A stretch of DNA of 64,000 bases from Micromonosporaceae bacterium (GTDB taxonomy: Bacteria > Actinomycetota > Actinomycetes > Mycobacteriales > Micromonosporaceae). The stretch covers positions 124,001 to 188,000 of the forward strand of contig JAHRHA010000002.1 of assembly GCA_020027875.1 (NCBI GenBank). Reading direction: 5' to 3'. Shown piece after piece: positions 63,833 through 64,000 of this stretch (positions are counted from its first letter, which is position 1; each line of letters opens with the position of its first letter). The notes under the pieces were generated by a model. That model was not told the origin of the DNA and searched no databases. It saw only the letters and a program-made list of their open reading frames with translations. Position numbers and translations under genes: made by a program.

Positions 63833-64000
63833 CCTCGCGAGCCCAACCTCCGGCGCGTGCTCGTCGACCTGCTGCACGGCGAGTACGCCCGCCACGTCGG
63901 CCACGCGGACCTATTCCGCGAGGCCGTCGACGGTCGGGTGGGGCGGTTCCCATGGGGTGTCGCTGTTGGTCATGGCGCCACCGTAGGCCTCATTGCGGAC
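63833..64000 (+). pseudogene. Fragment of a DUF664/DinB-type protein
   Basis: The frame containing 63845 encodes REPNLRRVLVDLLHGEYARHVGHADLFREAVDGRVG, the typical C-terminal helix region of DUF664 proteins (R-x-V-L-x-x-L-x-E-Y-A-R-H-x-G-H-A-D). No upstream part or start codon is visible after the MerR gene, and the frame runs open to the window end. It is probably a truncated remnant; it could continue outside the window. Confidence 0.4.

Overview
The window is chromosomal DNA of a high-GC actinobacterium. Gene content and order point to the Micromonosporaceae or a close relative (inference, no database was searched). GTG and TTG starts are common, genes are tightly packed with many 4-bp start/stop overlaps, and regulation is typically actinobacterial: two ECF sigma modules, TetR and MerR regulators, a NarL-type two-component system, an F420-type oxidoreductase and protein O-mannosylation.

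Layout. 1-272: 3' end of an rRNA methyltransferase. 335-1495: DUF4272 and cupin proteins. 1538-8902 (minus): a nucleoside uptake and salvage operon (BMP-type lipoprotein, two-domain ATPase, two permeases, cytidine deaminase with an extra C-terminal domain, thymidine phosphorylase). 9082-15321: membrane proteins, a TetR regulator, a methyltransferase, a GH13 glucosidase and a lipoprotein amidohydrolase. 15434-18756: an acidic protein, a YihY membrane protein, a 2'-5' RNA ligase and trpS, which ends inside a 30-bp tandem repeat. 18854-23411: two ECF sigma/membrane-protein pairs around a CorC-like protein. 23571-26897: galE, cysN, cysD.

27073-48641 is a housekeeping block. Its order (glmU, prs, rplY, pth, ... 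ispE, rsmA, tatD, metG, rsmI divergent from pmt) matches the Mycobacterium tuberculosis Rv1018c-Rv1002c region as I recall it, with local additions: a desaturase/TetR pair, two DUF4383 proteins, an ABC-F ATPase, a Uma2 nuclease gene between rsmA and ispE, and a cytochrome P450 where rpfB sits in M. tuberculosis. tRNA-Gln(UUG) lies upstream of glmU. 48919-51843 is accessory. 51908-57673 is a MacB-type export operon with an FPDP-motif lipoprotein, divergent from its likely two-component regulator. From about 58.5 kb to the end the DNA is loose, with decayed genes (a frameshifted CBS protein, gene fragments), a 331-bp segment bounded by 30-bp inverted repeats, and a MerR-controlled gene.

The most notable non-gene feature is a dispersed palindromic element of about 65-70 bp, present five times (near 262, 24546, 35937, 36883 and 45837). 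Every copy has the same spacing of 31 bases between a GATCATGA half-box and a near-perfect 24-bp palindrome. Three copies supply the stop codon of the neighbouring gene (rlmA, galE, rsmI) and one lies in frame inside the ABC-F gene. A second hairpin family (15359, 27687, 46757, and a half copy at 12013) behaves similarly.
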